Positions 40,413 to 49,047 of a stretch of 64,000 nt of DNA are shown here, piece after piece. A program made the position numbers and the translations under genes. The notes under the pieces are model-generated. The model was not told where the DNA came from, did not search any database, and saw nothing but the letters and a program-made list of their open reading frames with translations. Each line of letters begins with the position of its first letter. Positions within the stretch are counted from its first letter, which is position 1. Source of the DNA: Actinoplanes lobatus (GTDB taxonomy: Bacteria; Actinomycetota; Actinomycetes; Mycobacteriales; Micromonosporaceae); assembly GCF_014205215.1 (NCBI RefSeq), contig NZ_JACHNC010000001.1:5824501-5888500 (forward strand), written 5' to 3'.

Positions 40413-40992
40413 CGCCGTCCGGTGGCGCCCAGCCCTGCGCCAGGATGTCGAAGATCGCCTCGATGGCGGCGCGAGGGTCCGGCCGGCCGCGGACGAGGGC
40501 GGGGATCTCGAGTACGAATCTGGCCAACGTCACGCAGGCGAGGTCGTCGTGGTCCACGCCGCACTCCTCGGCGATGGCGGCGCTGAGACTGTCGGTGTGC
40601 CGGGTCCACATGCGTTCGGCGTACGACCGCAGCGCCGGCGTGGTGTCGACCAGGGCGACGAACTCGGCCGCCTGGGGATGCCCCGCGATGGGAAGGTAGG
40701 CGCCCAGCAGGTGCTCGCGGAGAGCCTCCACCATGTCCCGTCCGGCGGCCCGCCCGCGCACCACCGCGATCAGTTGAGCCTCGTTGTCCTGCTCCTGGTC
40801 GAAGACCAGCGCTTCCTTGCCGGAGAAGTGCTTGAACAGCGTCGTGGTCGACACATCGGCCGCGTCGGCGATGTCGCGCAGGCTCACCCGGTCGTAACCG
40901 TGCTCGAGGAACAGGCGGAGAGCCGCGTCGGCGATCGCCTGCCGCGTCGCCGCCTTCTTGCGCTCCCGACGGCCGACAGGGGTCTGGGTCAT
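40405..40992 (-). CDS. TetR-family repressor
   Basis: A 195-residue TetR regulator with helix-turn-helix at residues 12-60: A-I-A-D-A-A-L-R-L-F-L-E-H-G-Y, V-S-L-R-D-I-A-D-A-A-D-V-S-T-T-T-L-F-K-H-F. The ligand domain is of the common MftR-like type. TATACT (40999-41004) ends 6 nt before the ATG with no ribosome site, so the transcript is leaderless. It is divergent from the FAD-dependent monooxygenase gene, its probable target. Confidence 0.88.
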   Translation of the reverse strand: MTQTPVGRRERKKAATRQAIADAALRLFLEHGYDRVSLRDIADAADVSTTTLFKHFSGKEALVFDQEQDNEAQLIAVVRGRAAGRDMVEALREHLLGAYLPIAGHPQAAEFVALVDTTPALRSYAERMWTRHTDSLSAAIAEECGVDHDDLACVTLARFVLEIPALVRGRPDPRAAIEAIFDILAQGWAPPDGVR

Positions 40993-41072
40993 GAGCCGAG
41001 TATAGGGGTAGGTGGCATCAGGCAAAAAGTTGACTCGTTGCACTTTTGAACTCGTTCTGCTTTTCTGAAGCC
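40993..41072. promoter_or_regulatory. Divergent promoter region, tetR/monooxygenase
   Basis: 80 bp with the minus-strand -10 TATACT at 40999-41004 and, towards the monooxygenase, a direct repeat of TTGACTCGTTGCACTTT and TTGAACTCGTTCTGCTTTT at about 41030-41066. The first copy includes TTGACT, a candidate -35. The repeated sites are the likeliest TetR targets. Confidence 0.55.
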
Positions 41073-42212
41073 ATGACAACACCCACCAGGCAGGCCCGGA
41101 TCAGCGTCGTCGGTGCCGGGCCCGCCGGGCTCACCTGCGCCCGCATCCTGCAACGGCACGGCATCGCGGTCACCGTCCACGACCGCGACCCCGGCCGCGA
41201 CGCCCGCGACCAGGGCGGCACCCTCGACCTGCGGGCCGGCGACGGCCAGCTCGCCCTGCGCGAGGCCGGCCTGCTCGACGAGTTCCTCCGGCTGTGCCGC
41301 CCGGAGGGCCAGGAGATGCGCGTCCTCGGCACCGACGGCGAGCTGCGGGCCCGCATCGTCCCGGCGGAGGACGAGCTGTTCAAACCCGAGATCGACCGGG
41401 GCCAGCTGCGCGACCTCCTGCTCGATTCGCTGTCGCCAGGCACCGTACGGTGGGGCCGGGCGCTCACCCACGTCGGCGGGCCCGCCGACGGTCCCCGCAC
41501 ACTGCACTTCGCCGACGGCACCGTCGTCGAGACGGACCTGGTCATCGGCGCCGACGGAGCGTTCTCCCGTGTCCGCCCGGCCGTCTCACCCGCCGTCCCG
41601 CGGTACACCGGCGTGAGCTTCACCGAAGCCTGGTTCCATGACGTGGAGGATCGGCACACCGAGCTGTCCGCGCTGGTCGGCCCGGGCAGCGCCACCGGCG
41701 CCGACGGGCAGCGCGCGCTGTGGGGCCAGCGCAGCAGCGGCGACCACATCCGCGTCTACATCATCCGCCGGGTCCCGGCCGACTGGATCACCGCCGCCGG
41801 TCTGCGGCCCGGCGACACCGCCGGTATCCGGGCCCACCTGCTCGACGAGTTCGCCGGCTGGTCCCCTCACCTGCGACAGATGATCAGCGACAACGACGGC
41901 CCCTACCTCGACCGGCCGATCTTCGCGCTCGGCGTTCCGCACGCCTGGGAGCACAATCCCACCGTCACCCTGCTCGGTGACGCCGCCCACCTCATGCCCC
42001 CGCTCGGCGTCGGCGTCAACCTCGCCATGCTCGACGCCGCCGAGCTCGCGCTCGCGCTCGCCGGCTCCGCAACCGTCGACGAGGCGGTTCGCGCGTACGA
42101 GGACACCATGCTGCCGCGCTCCACCGAGACCGCCAAGCTGCTCGAAGGCCGCGCCGAGGACCTGCTCAGCGACGACCTGCCGCCCGAGTTCGGCGACGAT
42201 CATGGCGCCTGA
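41073..42212 (+). CDS. FAD-dependent monooxygenase (TetX-like)
   Basis: A 379-residue class A flavoprotein hydroxylase. The first FAD motif is V-V-G-A-G-P-A-G-L-T-C-A, the D-G motif is L-V-I-G-A-D-G-A-F-S-R-V-R, and the second FAD motif is L-L-G-D-A-A-H-L-M-P-P-L-G-V-G-V-N-L-A. The spacing matches TetX, which inactivates tetracyclines, and other small-aromatic hydroxylases. A divergent TetR gene supports an inducible detoxifying role, but resistance to a given drug cannot be read from sequence. ATG 41073 is chosen over an in-frame start at 41046. Confidence 0.85.
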   Translation: MTTPTRQARISVVGAGPAGLTCARILQRHGIAVTVHDRDPGRDARDQGGTLDLRAGDGQLALREAGLLDEFLRLCRPEGQEMRVLGTDGELRARIVPAEDELFKPEIDRGQLRDLLLDSLSPGTVRWGRALTHVGGPADGPRTLHFADGTVVETDLVIGADGAFSRVRPAVSPAVPRYTGVSFTEAWFHDVEDRHTELSALVGPGSATGADGQRALWGQRSSGDHIRVYIIRRVPADWITAAGLRPGDTAGIRAHLLDEFAGWSPHLRQMISDNDGPYLDRPIFALGVPHAWEHNPTVTLLGDAAHLMPPLGVGVNLAMLDAAELALALAGSATVDEAVRAYEDTMLPRSTETAKLLEGRAEDLLSDDLPPEFGDDHGA

Positions 42213-42245
42213 CGCCACAGCGGTGCCGGGCCTCACAATGGTCCG

Positions 42246-44573
42246 GTGAATCACCTCGGGCGATGGATGCGGATCATGGCGGGCATCACCGGTCGCGGCC
42301 CGCGGGAACGCCGGCTGCGGGCCGCCGTGTCCGGCCGCACGGTGCTGATCACCGGCGCCTCCGAGGGGATCGGCGCCGCCACGGCCCGCCGGCTCGCCGC
42401 GGCCGGCGCCACCGTGCTGCTGGTGGCGCGCACCGCCGAACGCCTCGACGAGGTACGCGCGGAGATCGAGGCGGCGGGCGGGCGCGCCTTCACCCACCCG
42501 GCCGATCTGTCGTCACCGGAGGCGGCCGCCGCCCTGGCCGCCGAGCTGGTGGCCGGCCATCCCCGGATCGACGTGGTGGTCAGCAACGCCGGGCGGTCCA
42601 TCCGGCGATCGGTCGCGGACACCGCCGACCGGTTCCACGACATCCAGCGCACCATCGGCGTCAACCACCTCGGCCCGGTCCAGCTGCTGCTCGTGCTGCT
42701 CCCGGCGATGCGGGCGGCCGGCGGCGGGCACATCGTCAACGTCTCCACCGCCGGGTTGTCCCTGCACACGCCGCTCTGGTCGGCCTACCACTCGTCGAAG
42801 GCCGCGTTCGACACGTGGCTGCGCAGCGCCGCCGTCGAGCTGCGGCGCGACCACGTCACCGTCAGTACGGCGTACCTCAATCTGGTCCGCACCCGGATGA
42901 GCGCGCCCACGCCGCACTATGCGCGGGCCCCGATGATGTCGGCGGCCGAGGCCGCGGAGATCGTCTGCCGGTCGGTGGCGCACCGCAGCTCCTGGTCGCC
43001 GTGGTGGGCCCGGCTCGGCGCGGTCGTCGCGGCGGCGATGCCGCGGACCGTCGAACGGACGCTGGCCGCCGGGGTACGGGCGATCGACGCCGCCGAACCG
43101 TTGCGGGTGCTGGCCGCGACCGGTCTGTGGCGGCCCGGCCGGGTGGTACGGCTGCTGCGCGCCAGTCGCCGGCACGGGCGCAGCCTCGCCACCGCGCTCG
43201 CCGCCGGACCGCCCGGCGGGATCGCCCTGGTCGACGCGGACGGGCCGGTCACCTACCCGGAGCTGGACGAGATGGCCGGCGCCTGCGCGGCGGGCGCGGC
43301 GGCCCTCGGCGTAGGGCCCGGCGACCGGGTCGGCCTGGCCTGCGGCGGGCACCGCGGGTTCGTGGCGGCCGCGGCCGGGCTGTCCCGGCTGGGCGCCGAT
43401 GTGATCCTGCTGCCACCGGACCTGCCCGGCGATCGCCTCGCGGCGGTGGTGAAACAGGAGCGGATCGGCCGGCTGGTGCACGACCCGGACGCCGGCCTTC
43501 CCGCGACGCCGTGGCCGGATCTGATCGGCGGCGACGCCACGCATGCCTGGCCGGATCTGATCGCCGGGGAGGGCCCTCCTCCCGCTGCGGCGCGGCGACC
43601 GGGCAATGTGTACGTGCTGACCTCCGGCACCACCGGAGTACCCCGCGCCGTCTCCCGCCCGCTGCCGCTGCGCATGCTGCTCGGGCCGGTCACCACCCAT
43701 CTGCGGTTGACGCCGGTGCGGCCCGGCGAGCCCATCGTGGTGGCCACCCCGCCGCATCACGGTTACGGTCTCACCTACCTGTCCGCCGGCCTCACTCTGG
43801 GCGCTCCCGTGGTGCTCGTGCCCGGTGGCGACCCGGAGCGGATCCTGGCCGCGGTCGCCGCCAACCGGGCCGGCCTGCTCTTCGCGTTGCCGGTCCAGCT
43901 GCGCCGCATCTGCGCCCTGCCGGAGTCGGCGTGGCCGGATCTCGGCTCGCTGCGGGCGGTGATCAGCGGCGCCGCCCCGCTCGACCGTGACCTGTGCGAA
44001 CGGCTGCGCGAGCGGTTCGGGGACCGGACGTTCAACATGTACGCCACCACCGAGGCCGGCTGGGCCGCGATGGCCACCCCGGCCGATCTGCGGGCCGCGC
44101 CCGGCACGGTCGGGCGGGCACCCCGCGGCGTACAGGTCCGGATCGCCGCCCCGGACGGCACACCGCTGCCGCTGGGCCGCATCGGCGAGATCCGGGTGCG
44201 GGGCTGGCATCCGGACGGCCGCTGGCACCCCACCGGCGACCTCGGCCATCTCGACCCGGCCGGACGGCTGTTCGTCGACGGCCGGCTCGACGACATGATC
44301 GTCTCCGGTGGCGAGAACGTGTATCCCGGCCCGGTGGCCGCCGTGATCACCAGCCATCCCGACGTCGCGGACGTGCTGCTGGAACCGGTCGCGGACGGCG
44401 AGTTCGGCCGGCGGCTGCGGGCCACCGTGGAGATTCACCCCGGCCGTACGCTGACCGCCGACCAGCTGCGGGACTGGCTCACCACCCGGCTGTCCCGCGC
44501 CGAACGACCGAAAGAGATCGCCGTCGTGACGGAGCTGCGCCGCACCGCGACCGGAAAACCGCTGCGCGGCTGA
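42246..44573 (+). CDS. SDR and acyl-adenylate synthetase fusion
   Basis: A 775-residue two-domain enzyme. Residues 22-285 are a short-chain dehydrogenase: T-G-A-S-E-G-I-G, S-N-A-G, V-N-V-S-T-A-G and Y-H-S-S-K. Residues 320-775 are an AMP-binding synthetase: P-loop Y-V-L-T-S-G-T-T-G-V-P-R-A-V, Y-A-T-T-E-A-G, H-P-T-G-D-L, G-R-L-D-D-M-I-V-S-G-G-E-N-V-Y-P, and the C-terminal lysine in T-A-T-G-K-P-L. The P-loop lysine is replaced by Arg. The fusion suggests a carboxylic acid is activated and a nearby group reduced or oxidised, for example in lipid or polyketide-like chemistry. The start is GTG 42246; CACAAT ends 6 nt upstream. Confidence 0.85.
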   Translation: MNHLGRWMRIMAGITGRGPRERRLRAAVSGRTVLITGASEGIGAATARRLAAAGATVLLVARTAERLDEVRAEIEAAGGRAFTHPADLSSPEAAAALAAELVAGHPRIDVVVSNAGRSIRRSVADTADRFHDIQRTIGVNHLGPVQLLLVLLPAMRAAGGGHIVNVSTAGLSLHTPLWSAYHSSKAAFDTWLRSAAVELRRDHVTVSTAYLNLVRTRMSAPTPHYARAPMMSAAEAAEIVCRSVAHRSSWSPWWARLGAVVAAAMPRTVERTLAAGVRAIDAAEPLRVLAATGLWRPGRVVRLLRASRRHGRSLATALAAGPPGGIALVDADGPVTYPELDEMAGACAAGAAALGVGPGDRVGLACGGHRGFVAAAAGLSRLGADVILLPPDLPGDRLAAVVKQERIGRLVHDPDAGLPATPWPDLIGGDATHAWPDLIAGEGPPPAAARRPGNVYVLTSGTTGVPRAVSRPLPLRMLLGPVTTHLRLTPVRPGEPIVVATPPHHGYGLTYLSAGLTLGAPVVLVPGGDPERILAAVAANRAGLLFALPVQLRRICALPESAWPDLGSLRAVISGAAPLDRDLCERLRERFGDRTFNMYATTEAGWAAMATPADLRAAPGTVGRAPRGVQVRIAAPDGTPLPLGRIGEIRVRGWHPDGRWHPTGDLGHLDPAGRLFVDGRLDDMIVSGGENVYPGPVAAVITSHPDVADVLLEPVADGEFGRRLRATVEIHPGRTLTADQLRDWLTTRLSRAERPKEIAVVTELRRTATGKPLRG

Positions 44574-44591
44574 GAATCGGTGGCGGCCTGT

Positions 44592-45041
44592 CTATGCCCG
44601 CGTGGGCCACAACTGGATCAACCACTCCTCGACACCGGCGTAGCCGGTCTCGACGGTCAGCCGCTCCATCGCCTCGCCCCGGCCGCGGGTGTGCGCCCGT
44701 AGCCGCTGCGAACCCTCCACCTCCAGGTCCGGGCCGGCCGGTTCCCCCATGATGGAGCGCAGCCGCAGCCGGCCCGACGGCGCGGACAGCGACGCCTCGG
44801 CGACCTCGTCCCACTCGCCGTCGGCCGTGCCCGGGTCGGCGGCCCATCGCTCGATCGTGACGGCCGGCCGGAACAGGTCGCCGCCGGAACGGAACACCAC
44901 GCCGTGCTGTCCGGCGCGCAGGATCTCATCGTGTTCGGGTAGCCCCTCGTCCAGCGGTGTGGGCCGGCTGCGCGGGTCGAGCAGGACGAACATGCGGTGG
45001 TCGACGCGCGGAGCGTACTGGAACCGGCTGATCGGCGGCAT
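44592..45041 (-). CDS. Protein of unknown function, small soluble
   Basis: A 149-residue protein I do not recognise: M-P-P-I-S-R-F-Q-Y-A-P-R-V-D-H-R-M-F-V-L-L-D-P opening, a V-V-F-R-S-G-G-D-L-F-R-P-A-V-T-I-E-R-W strand pair and W-L-I-Q-L-W-P near the end, without signal or membrane helix. ATG 45041 is chosen for its GGGAGG site; an upstream ATG at 45062 has none. A perfect 44-bp palindrome separates it from the nuclease gene upstream on the same strand. Confidence 0.6.
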   Translation of the reverse strand: MPPISRFQYAPRVDHRMFVLLDPRSRPTPLDEGLPEHDEILRAGQHGVVFRSGGDLFRPAVTIERWAADPGTADGEWDEVAEASLSAPSGRLRLRSIMGEPAGPDLEVEGSQRLRAHTRGRGEAMERLTVETGYAGVEEWLIQLWPTRA

Positions 45042-45068
45042 GAACCCTCCCGGGACGGTCATCAGGGA

Positions 45069-45112
45069 CGGTACAGCGGTGCCCGGCCGATCGGCCGGGC
45101 ACCGCTGTACCG
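45069..45112 (-). terminator. Perfect 44-bp palindromic terminator
   Basis: Arms 45069-45090 and 45091-45112 are exactly complementary over 22 bp with no spacer, beginning 1 bp after the nuclease stop codon. The RNA would form an extremely stable hairpin. It also lies directly upstream of the small minus-strand gene, so that gene needs its own promoter or read-through. Confidence 0.85.
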
Positions 45113-45113
45113 G

Positions 45114-47501
45114 TCAGGGACCGGTGACGGGGTGGATGGTCACCGCGCCGGCGGTGAGGTTCTGCGGCTCGGTGACGTCCACGTCGTAGCCGGCTTCCGG
45201 CCGGTTGTCGTACCAGGTCTCGTTGCCGGGATGAGCGCCGCTGCTCAGCGGCCAGATCACCAGCCGGAAACGGTCGTCGCCAGCCTGGCACTGACCGGCC
45301 CGGCCGGTGGTGCAGCCGTCGTATCCGTAGTAGACGAAGCCGTACCCGCTCTGGCCGTTGACTGTCGCCTTCCCTCGTGCGGCGACCTTGCCGTCGGGGG
45401 TGACCACCAGCCATTCCAGGCCCTTGTTGCCGGCGTCCAGGCGCAGGTCGGTGTTCGCGAGGTACGCCTTCGCCGTCCCGGTCACCGTGTCGGTGTGGTA
45501 GTAGTTCCCGGCCAGGTGGAACGACATCGAGCCGGCGGTGGGCTTCGCGGCCCAGGCGCTCGCCGCCGAGGTGAAGGCGCCGTCGGCGTTGACGAAACCG
45601 GCCTCCGGGTCGTAGACGACGATCATCGTGGTGGCGGTGTCCGAGGCGCCCCCGTCGTCGGTGACGGTGACCGAGATCGTGTACATGCCGGCGTGTGCGA
45701 AGGTGTGCCGCCGGTCGCAGGTGTGCGACTCCGCCGGGTAGGTGTCGGCGCCGCCGCCGTCGTCCCAGCGGACCGAGCAGGTGTGCGTGTCGAGGACACC
45801 GGGGTCGGTGAACGGCGCGTTGAGATTCACCGCGGCGCCCGCCTTGAAGACCTGCCACGGATCCGGGCCGTTGATCTTCACACTCGGCGGGGCGTTGCGG
45901 ACCGTGACGGTGGCCCGGTCGGACACCGGCGTGTTGAGACCGTCGTCGGCGGTCAGGGTGACCTCGACGGTGCCCTCGTCGTTACAGGTGATCCGGGTGA
46001 CCGGCCGTTCCGGCGTGGCGAGGGTGCAGGACATGCCGTCGCGGCCGGAGGTGACCCGGTAGGTCCACCGGGTCGACGGGGCGCCTTCGAAGTCGTGGAC
46101 GGCGCCGCGCAACGTGCCGGGTGCGCCCTCGTCGGTGGTGATGTCCTCGCCCGCGTTCACGGTCGGCGCCGAGTCCGGGATCACGCCACCGCCGCCACCG
46201 CCGCCACCCGTGCCGGTGAAGCCGAGCAGCACGTAGAACGGGTCGTTGTGCAGGATGCGCTGCGATTCGTACCAGCCGCCGAGGACGGCGCCGCCGGAGG
46301 CGTTGTCCGAGCCGTCGATGACCCGTGCGGAGTAGTGGCCGTTGGATTGCGAGGCGCCCTGATAGGTGGACTTGAACGGGTATTCGTCACACTCGAACTG
46401 CCCGCCCTGCGAGTAGTCGGCGCCCCACCATTCCCGGCAGGTGCGGACCGCCTCGTTGTTGTTGTCGCGCACGATCGTCGCGTCGTACGGCTCGTAGATG
46501 CGGTGCAGTGGCCGGGGTTGGTCGGCGAAGGGATCTCCGGCCACCTTCTTGCCTTCCAGCACCGGCCGGGTGTTCTGCGGTTGGTACATGGCGTCGTAGA
46601 TGTGCAGCGCGGCCTTACGGTAGTTCTGGTACTCGTCCATCGCCATCGGGAACAGCTCCGACACCCGGTCGAAGACGCACCCGCGGTCGCCCTGTAGATA
46701 GGTCGCCTCGTCGCAGCGGTAGCCGTTGTCGCCGGTGTCGTCGGCCACCGTGTTCGCGGCGGGGTAACTCGCGGTCGACTTGATGTGGAAGTCGAAAAAG
46801 CTGACCTTGTCCACGCCGAGGCCGTACCCCGGATCGGACTGGTAACGGAAGACGGTGTCGCTGTTGTGCTTCCACTCGGCGATCGTGCGGGGCTCCACGT
46901 CGTCACCCAGCTGGTGCAGGCAGGGAACGCCGTTCCCGTCGCACACCAGGTTCAGTTGGAGCACCATCGCGTCCAGCATCGGATTGTCGGTCTGGATGTC
47001 GTGAATGCGGGTGGTGAACGAGATCTGGCTGTACCGGGGGTCCAGGGCCGGCTGCGTCGCGTCCCAGCCCTCGCCCTTCGTGGTCATCCGCCAGCTGATG
47101 TCGCCGATCTCCTGACTGCGGACGCAGACGAAGATCCTGATCTGGCAGACCTCCAGCTCGGTGCTGTACACCACCGTGTGGCACCAGTTGAAGTGGTCGA
47201 TGACGAAGCCGCCGGACCGGTCGGCCCATTCGTCGGCGGCGCATTCCTCGATGGTGGTGCTCGGAGCGCGCAGGGAGGCTCCGGTCTTGGCGTACTGGCC
47301 GCGGTGAATGGTTTCCGCCGGGTCGACGGTGGTGGCGGACATCGTGGCGCGCGTGGTCTGCGCCTCCTGCGAACTCTTCAAATCGGTGAGCCGGTATTGC
47401 CCGCCGGCGGCGGGGGCCGGTTCGGCCGGCGCAGCCTGGGCGACGCCGGCGAAGCCGAACGACAGCACCAACACCGACAGCACGGATGCCATGCGTCTCA
47501 C
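45114..47501 (-). CDS. Secreted NucA/NucB-type nuclease with PKD-like domains
   Basis: A 795-residue exported protein. Residues 1-24 form the signal peptide. A large N-terminal region (30-330) has several Cys pairs, including H-F-N-W-C-H and Q-I-R-I-F-V-C-V, and no family I recognise. Residues 330-430 match the NucA/NucB nuclease family: R-T-C-R-E-W-W-G, then C-D-E-Y-P-F at 371-376, S-T-Y-Q-G-A and G-H-Y-S-A-R-V-I, ending G-W-Y. A run of eight glycines links to two PKD/Ig-like domains (D-S-A-P-T-V-N-A-G-E; A-P-P-S-V-K-I) and a last beta-sandwich. The role is probably extracellular DNA cleavage for feeding, competition or biofilm remodelling. GTG 47501 follows GAGAGGGA. Confidence 0.8.
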   Translation of the reverse strand: MRRMASVLSVLVLSFGFAGVAQAAPAEPAPAAGGQYRLTDLKSSQEAQTTRATMSATTVDPAETIHRGQYAKTGASLRAPSTTIEECAADEWADRSGGFVIDHFNWCHTVVYSTELEVCQIRIFVCVRSQEIGDISWRMTTKGEGWDATQPALDPRYSQISFTTRIHDIQTDNPMLDAMVLQLNLVCDGNGVPCLHQLGDDVEPRTIAEWKHNSDTVFRYQSDPGYGLGVDKVSFFDFHIKSTASYPAANTVADDTGDNGYRCDEATYLQGDRGCVFDRVSELFPMAMDEYQNYRKAALHIYDAMYQPQNTRPVLEGKKVAGDPFADQPRPLHRIYEPYDATIVRDNNNEAVRTCREWWGADYSQGGQFECDEYPFKSTYQGASQSNGHYSARVIDGSDNASGGAVLGGWYESQRILHNDPFYVLLGFTGTGGGGGGGGVIPDSAPTVNAGEDITTDEGAPGTLRGAVHDFEGAPSTRWTYRVTSGRDGMSCTLATPERPVTRITCNDEGTVEVTLTADDGLNTPVSDRATVTVRNAPPSVKINGPDPWQVFKAGAAVNLNAPFTDPGVLDTHTCSVRWDDGGGADTYPAESHTCDRRHTFAHAGMYTISVTVTDDGGASDTATTMIVVYDPEAGFVNADGAFTSAASAWAAKPTAGSMSFHLAGNYYHTDTVTGTAKAYLANTDLRLDAGNKGLEWLVVTPDGKVAARGKATVNGQSGYGFVYYGYDGCTTGRAGQCQAGDDRFRLVIWPLSSGAHPGNETWYDNRPEAGYDVDVTEPQNLTAGAVTIHPVTGP

Positions 47502-47680
47502 TCGGTCATTCCCTCTCGATCGGTTGACTGGGGTCGACGGACCCCTGCACCGCGGGGAAGGGCGCACGCCACATGACCGGCCGTCGGCCGGCGCTGGGCA
47601 GCGAAAACTTGATCATCCCCCGTGGATGGAATCGCTCCCAGAGCGATTCATCGCCACCCTTGTTGATCGATTCGTAGATG
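47502..47680. other. Intergenic region upstream of nuclease gene
   Basis: 179 bp between the methyltransferase stop (47681) and the nuclease start. Besides the inverted repeat at 47629-47649, it contains an AT-richer stretch near 47600-47625 that may hold the nuclease promoter. Confidence 0.4.
47629..47649 (-). terminator. 9-bp inverted repeat, terminator or operator
   Basis: GAATCGCTC (47629-47637) and its exact complement (47641-47649) flank a 3-nt loop. It is 31 bp past the methyltransferase stop and about 130 bp before the nuclease start, on the same strand, so either role is possible. Confidence 0.5.
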
Positions 47681-48424
47681 TCAATACCCGGCGTTCGGCT
47701 CCCGGGTGGCGAGAACCAGGGTGGTGCGCAGATCCAGGACCACCGTGCCGCCGAAGCCGTCGATCAGGCGGCCCAGCGCGGTGAGACCCTTCCGCTGCAC
47801 CTCGGGGGAGTGGCGCAGGAACGGACCGAAGGTCCGGATCAGAGCGAGATAGTCGCCCTTGGCGAGGGGCAGGCTGGTGTTCAGGACCTTCTTCCGTACG
47901 CCGGTGAAGCGCCCGGATGCGAGAACGTCGTCGTGGAACCAGTCGACCGGCCGCTCCTGAACGGTCGGGTCGAGGGCGTTCAGCGCCTCCTGAACGGCGG
48001 TGCCCTGCTCCGGATCCTGGTAGCCGTAGCGGTGACCGAGGACGGCCAGCGTGCCACCGGGCGCGAGCGCGGCGCAGGCGAGATCGTTGCGGCGTCCCGG
48101 ATCCAGCCAATGCCACGCCATCGCGCAGGCGATCAGGCCGACACCGCCGGCCGGAGGCGCCCACTCCTCGAAGGACCCCGCGTGGATGTTCGCCCGGGGA
48201 AACCGCCCGGCGAGCACGGCGGCCATCCGGGGATCCGGCTCGATGCAGGTCAGCGGCGCGCCGACGGCGGCGAAGACCTCGGTGCCCTTGCCGGTGCCCG
48301 CGCCGATCTCGACCATCGAGGCGGGGACGCCGCCGTGGTACTCCAGGATCATGTCGGCGACCGTCGGCGGATAACCCGGGCGGGCGGTGTCATAGAGGCC
48401 GGCCACCGTTCCGAACAGTTCCAT
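47681..48424 (-). CDS. SAM-dependent methyltransferase
   Basis: A 247-residue class I methyltransferase: V-E-I-G-A-G-T-G-K-G-T-E-V-F (motif I), T-C-I-E-P-D-P-R-M (motif II), A-C-A-M-A-W-H-W-L-D (motif IV) and L-A-P-G-G-T-L-A-V-L. The W-H-W pattern is common in actinobacterial paralogues acting on small molecules. ATG 48424 has no ribosome site, but TAGGGT ends 7 nt upstream, so it is probably leaderless. A longer frame upstream is not supported. Confidence 0.82.
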   Translation of the reverse strand: MELFGTVAGLYDTARPGYPPTVADMILEYHGGVPASMVEIGAGTGKGTEVFAAVGAPLTCIEPDPRMAAVLAGRFPRANIHAGSFEEWAPPAGGVGLIACAMAWHWLDPGRRNDLACAALAPGGTLAVLGHRYGYQDPEQGTAVQEALNALDPTVQERPVDWFHDDVLASGRFTGVRKKVLNTSLPLAKGDYLALIRTFGPFLRHSPEVQRKGLTALGRLIDGFGGTVVLDLRTTLVLATREPNAGY

Positions 48425-48492
48425 GGGGGCGACCCTAACGGCTCGGCGTGCATTGCCCGTACCGAAAATGGTCTTGCCCGAACCGTTGACGG

Positions 48493-48981
48493 TCAGTGTT
48501 CGGCGACCGGTGAACCGCGCAGGTCCACGCGTTTCAGGCCCTCGCCGTCGCGGTCGAGGTCGTACTCGAGGTAGCCGTCGGCGCTCCAGCCGCCCGCGGC
48601 CGGGACCCGCAGTTCCACCTTCTCGCACTTGTAGGCGCCGGTGGCGGTCGCGTTGAGGCGGGGCGCGAGGTCGCAGGTGCCGAGGGCGATGTTCTCGTCG
48701 TGCCGTTGCAGGTGGTAGTGGAGGGTGAGCGCGTCGAACCCGCGTTCCCCGTCGTCGTCACCGCCCCGGGCCCAGGCGACGTGGGCGTAGGCGCCGCGGG
48801 TGGGTGTGCCGTGCAGCAGGCACAGCCGTACGTCCATCCGGGTGTCGTGGCCCGGCGTGCCGAAGGCGACGTGCCGTGGCGCGCTGCACGTCCCGGCGTC
48901 GGCGCGGGCCGGCGGTGCCACGCCGGCGAGCAGTCCTGACCCGAGCATCGTGATGGTGATCAGCCCATGAGTTCCCGTCAT
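48493..48981 (-). CDS. Small secreted protein of unknown function
   Basis: A 162-residue protein with a signal peptide (about 1-28, ending A-R-A-D-A) and four cysteines in the mature part (C-S-A-P; R-L-C-L-L; G-T-C-D-L; Y-K-C-E). The mature sequence is beta-rich and ends with a W-S-A-D-G-Y-L-E-Y-D-L-D-R-D-G segment. I do not recognise a family. ATG 48981 has GGGGG 8 nt ahead; ATG 49011 is an alternative. A 13-bp inverted repeat brackets the start region and may affect translation. Confidence 0.6.
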   Translation of the reverse strand: MTGTHGLITITMLGSGLLAGVAPPARADAGTCSAPRHVAFGTPGHDTRMDVRLCLLHGTPTRGAYAHVAWARGGDDDGERGFDALTLHYHLQRHDENIALGTCDLAPRLNATATGAYKCEKVELRVPAAGGWSADGYLEYDLDRDGEGLKRVDLRGSPVAEH

Positions 48982-49035
48982 GTCGGATACCCCCGTGTGT
49001 GGATCTTTCATGATGGAGTACCCATGGGCTGATCA
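48957..49035 (-). promoter_or_regulatory. Inverted repeat enclosing a start codon
   Basis: TGATCAGCCCATG (48957-48969) and its exact complement (49023-49035) bracket the ribosome site and ATG of the small secreted protein. In the transcript the 13-bp stem would place the start in a large loop or hide it. Confidence 0.5.
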
Positions 49036-49047
49036 GGAGAAACAGTG

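Noticed and set aside
41073..42212. Named tetracycline-resistance gene
   Set aside because: The flavin motifs fit TetX-like hydroxylases, but the family has many substrates, so no gene symbol or resistance is assigned.
42513..44438. 641-codon antisense frame
   Set aside because: Shadow of the SDR-AMP synthetase fusion; composition is Gly/Arg/Pro-rich with no motif.
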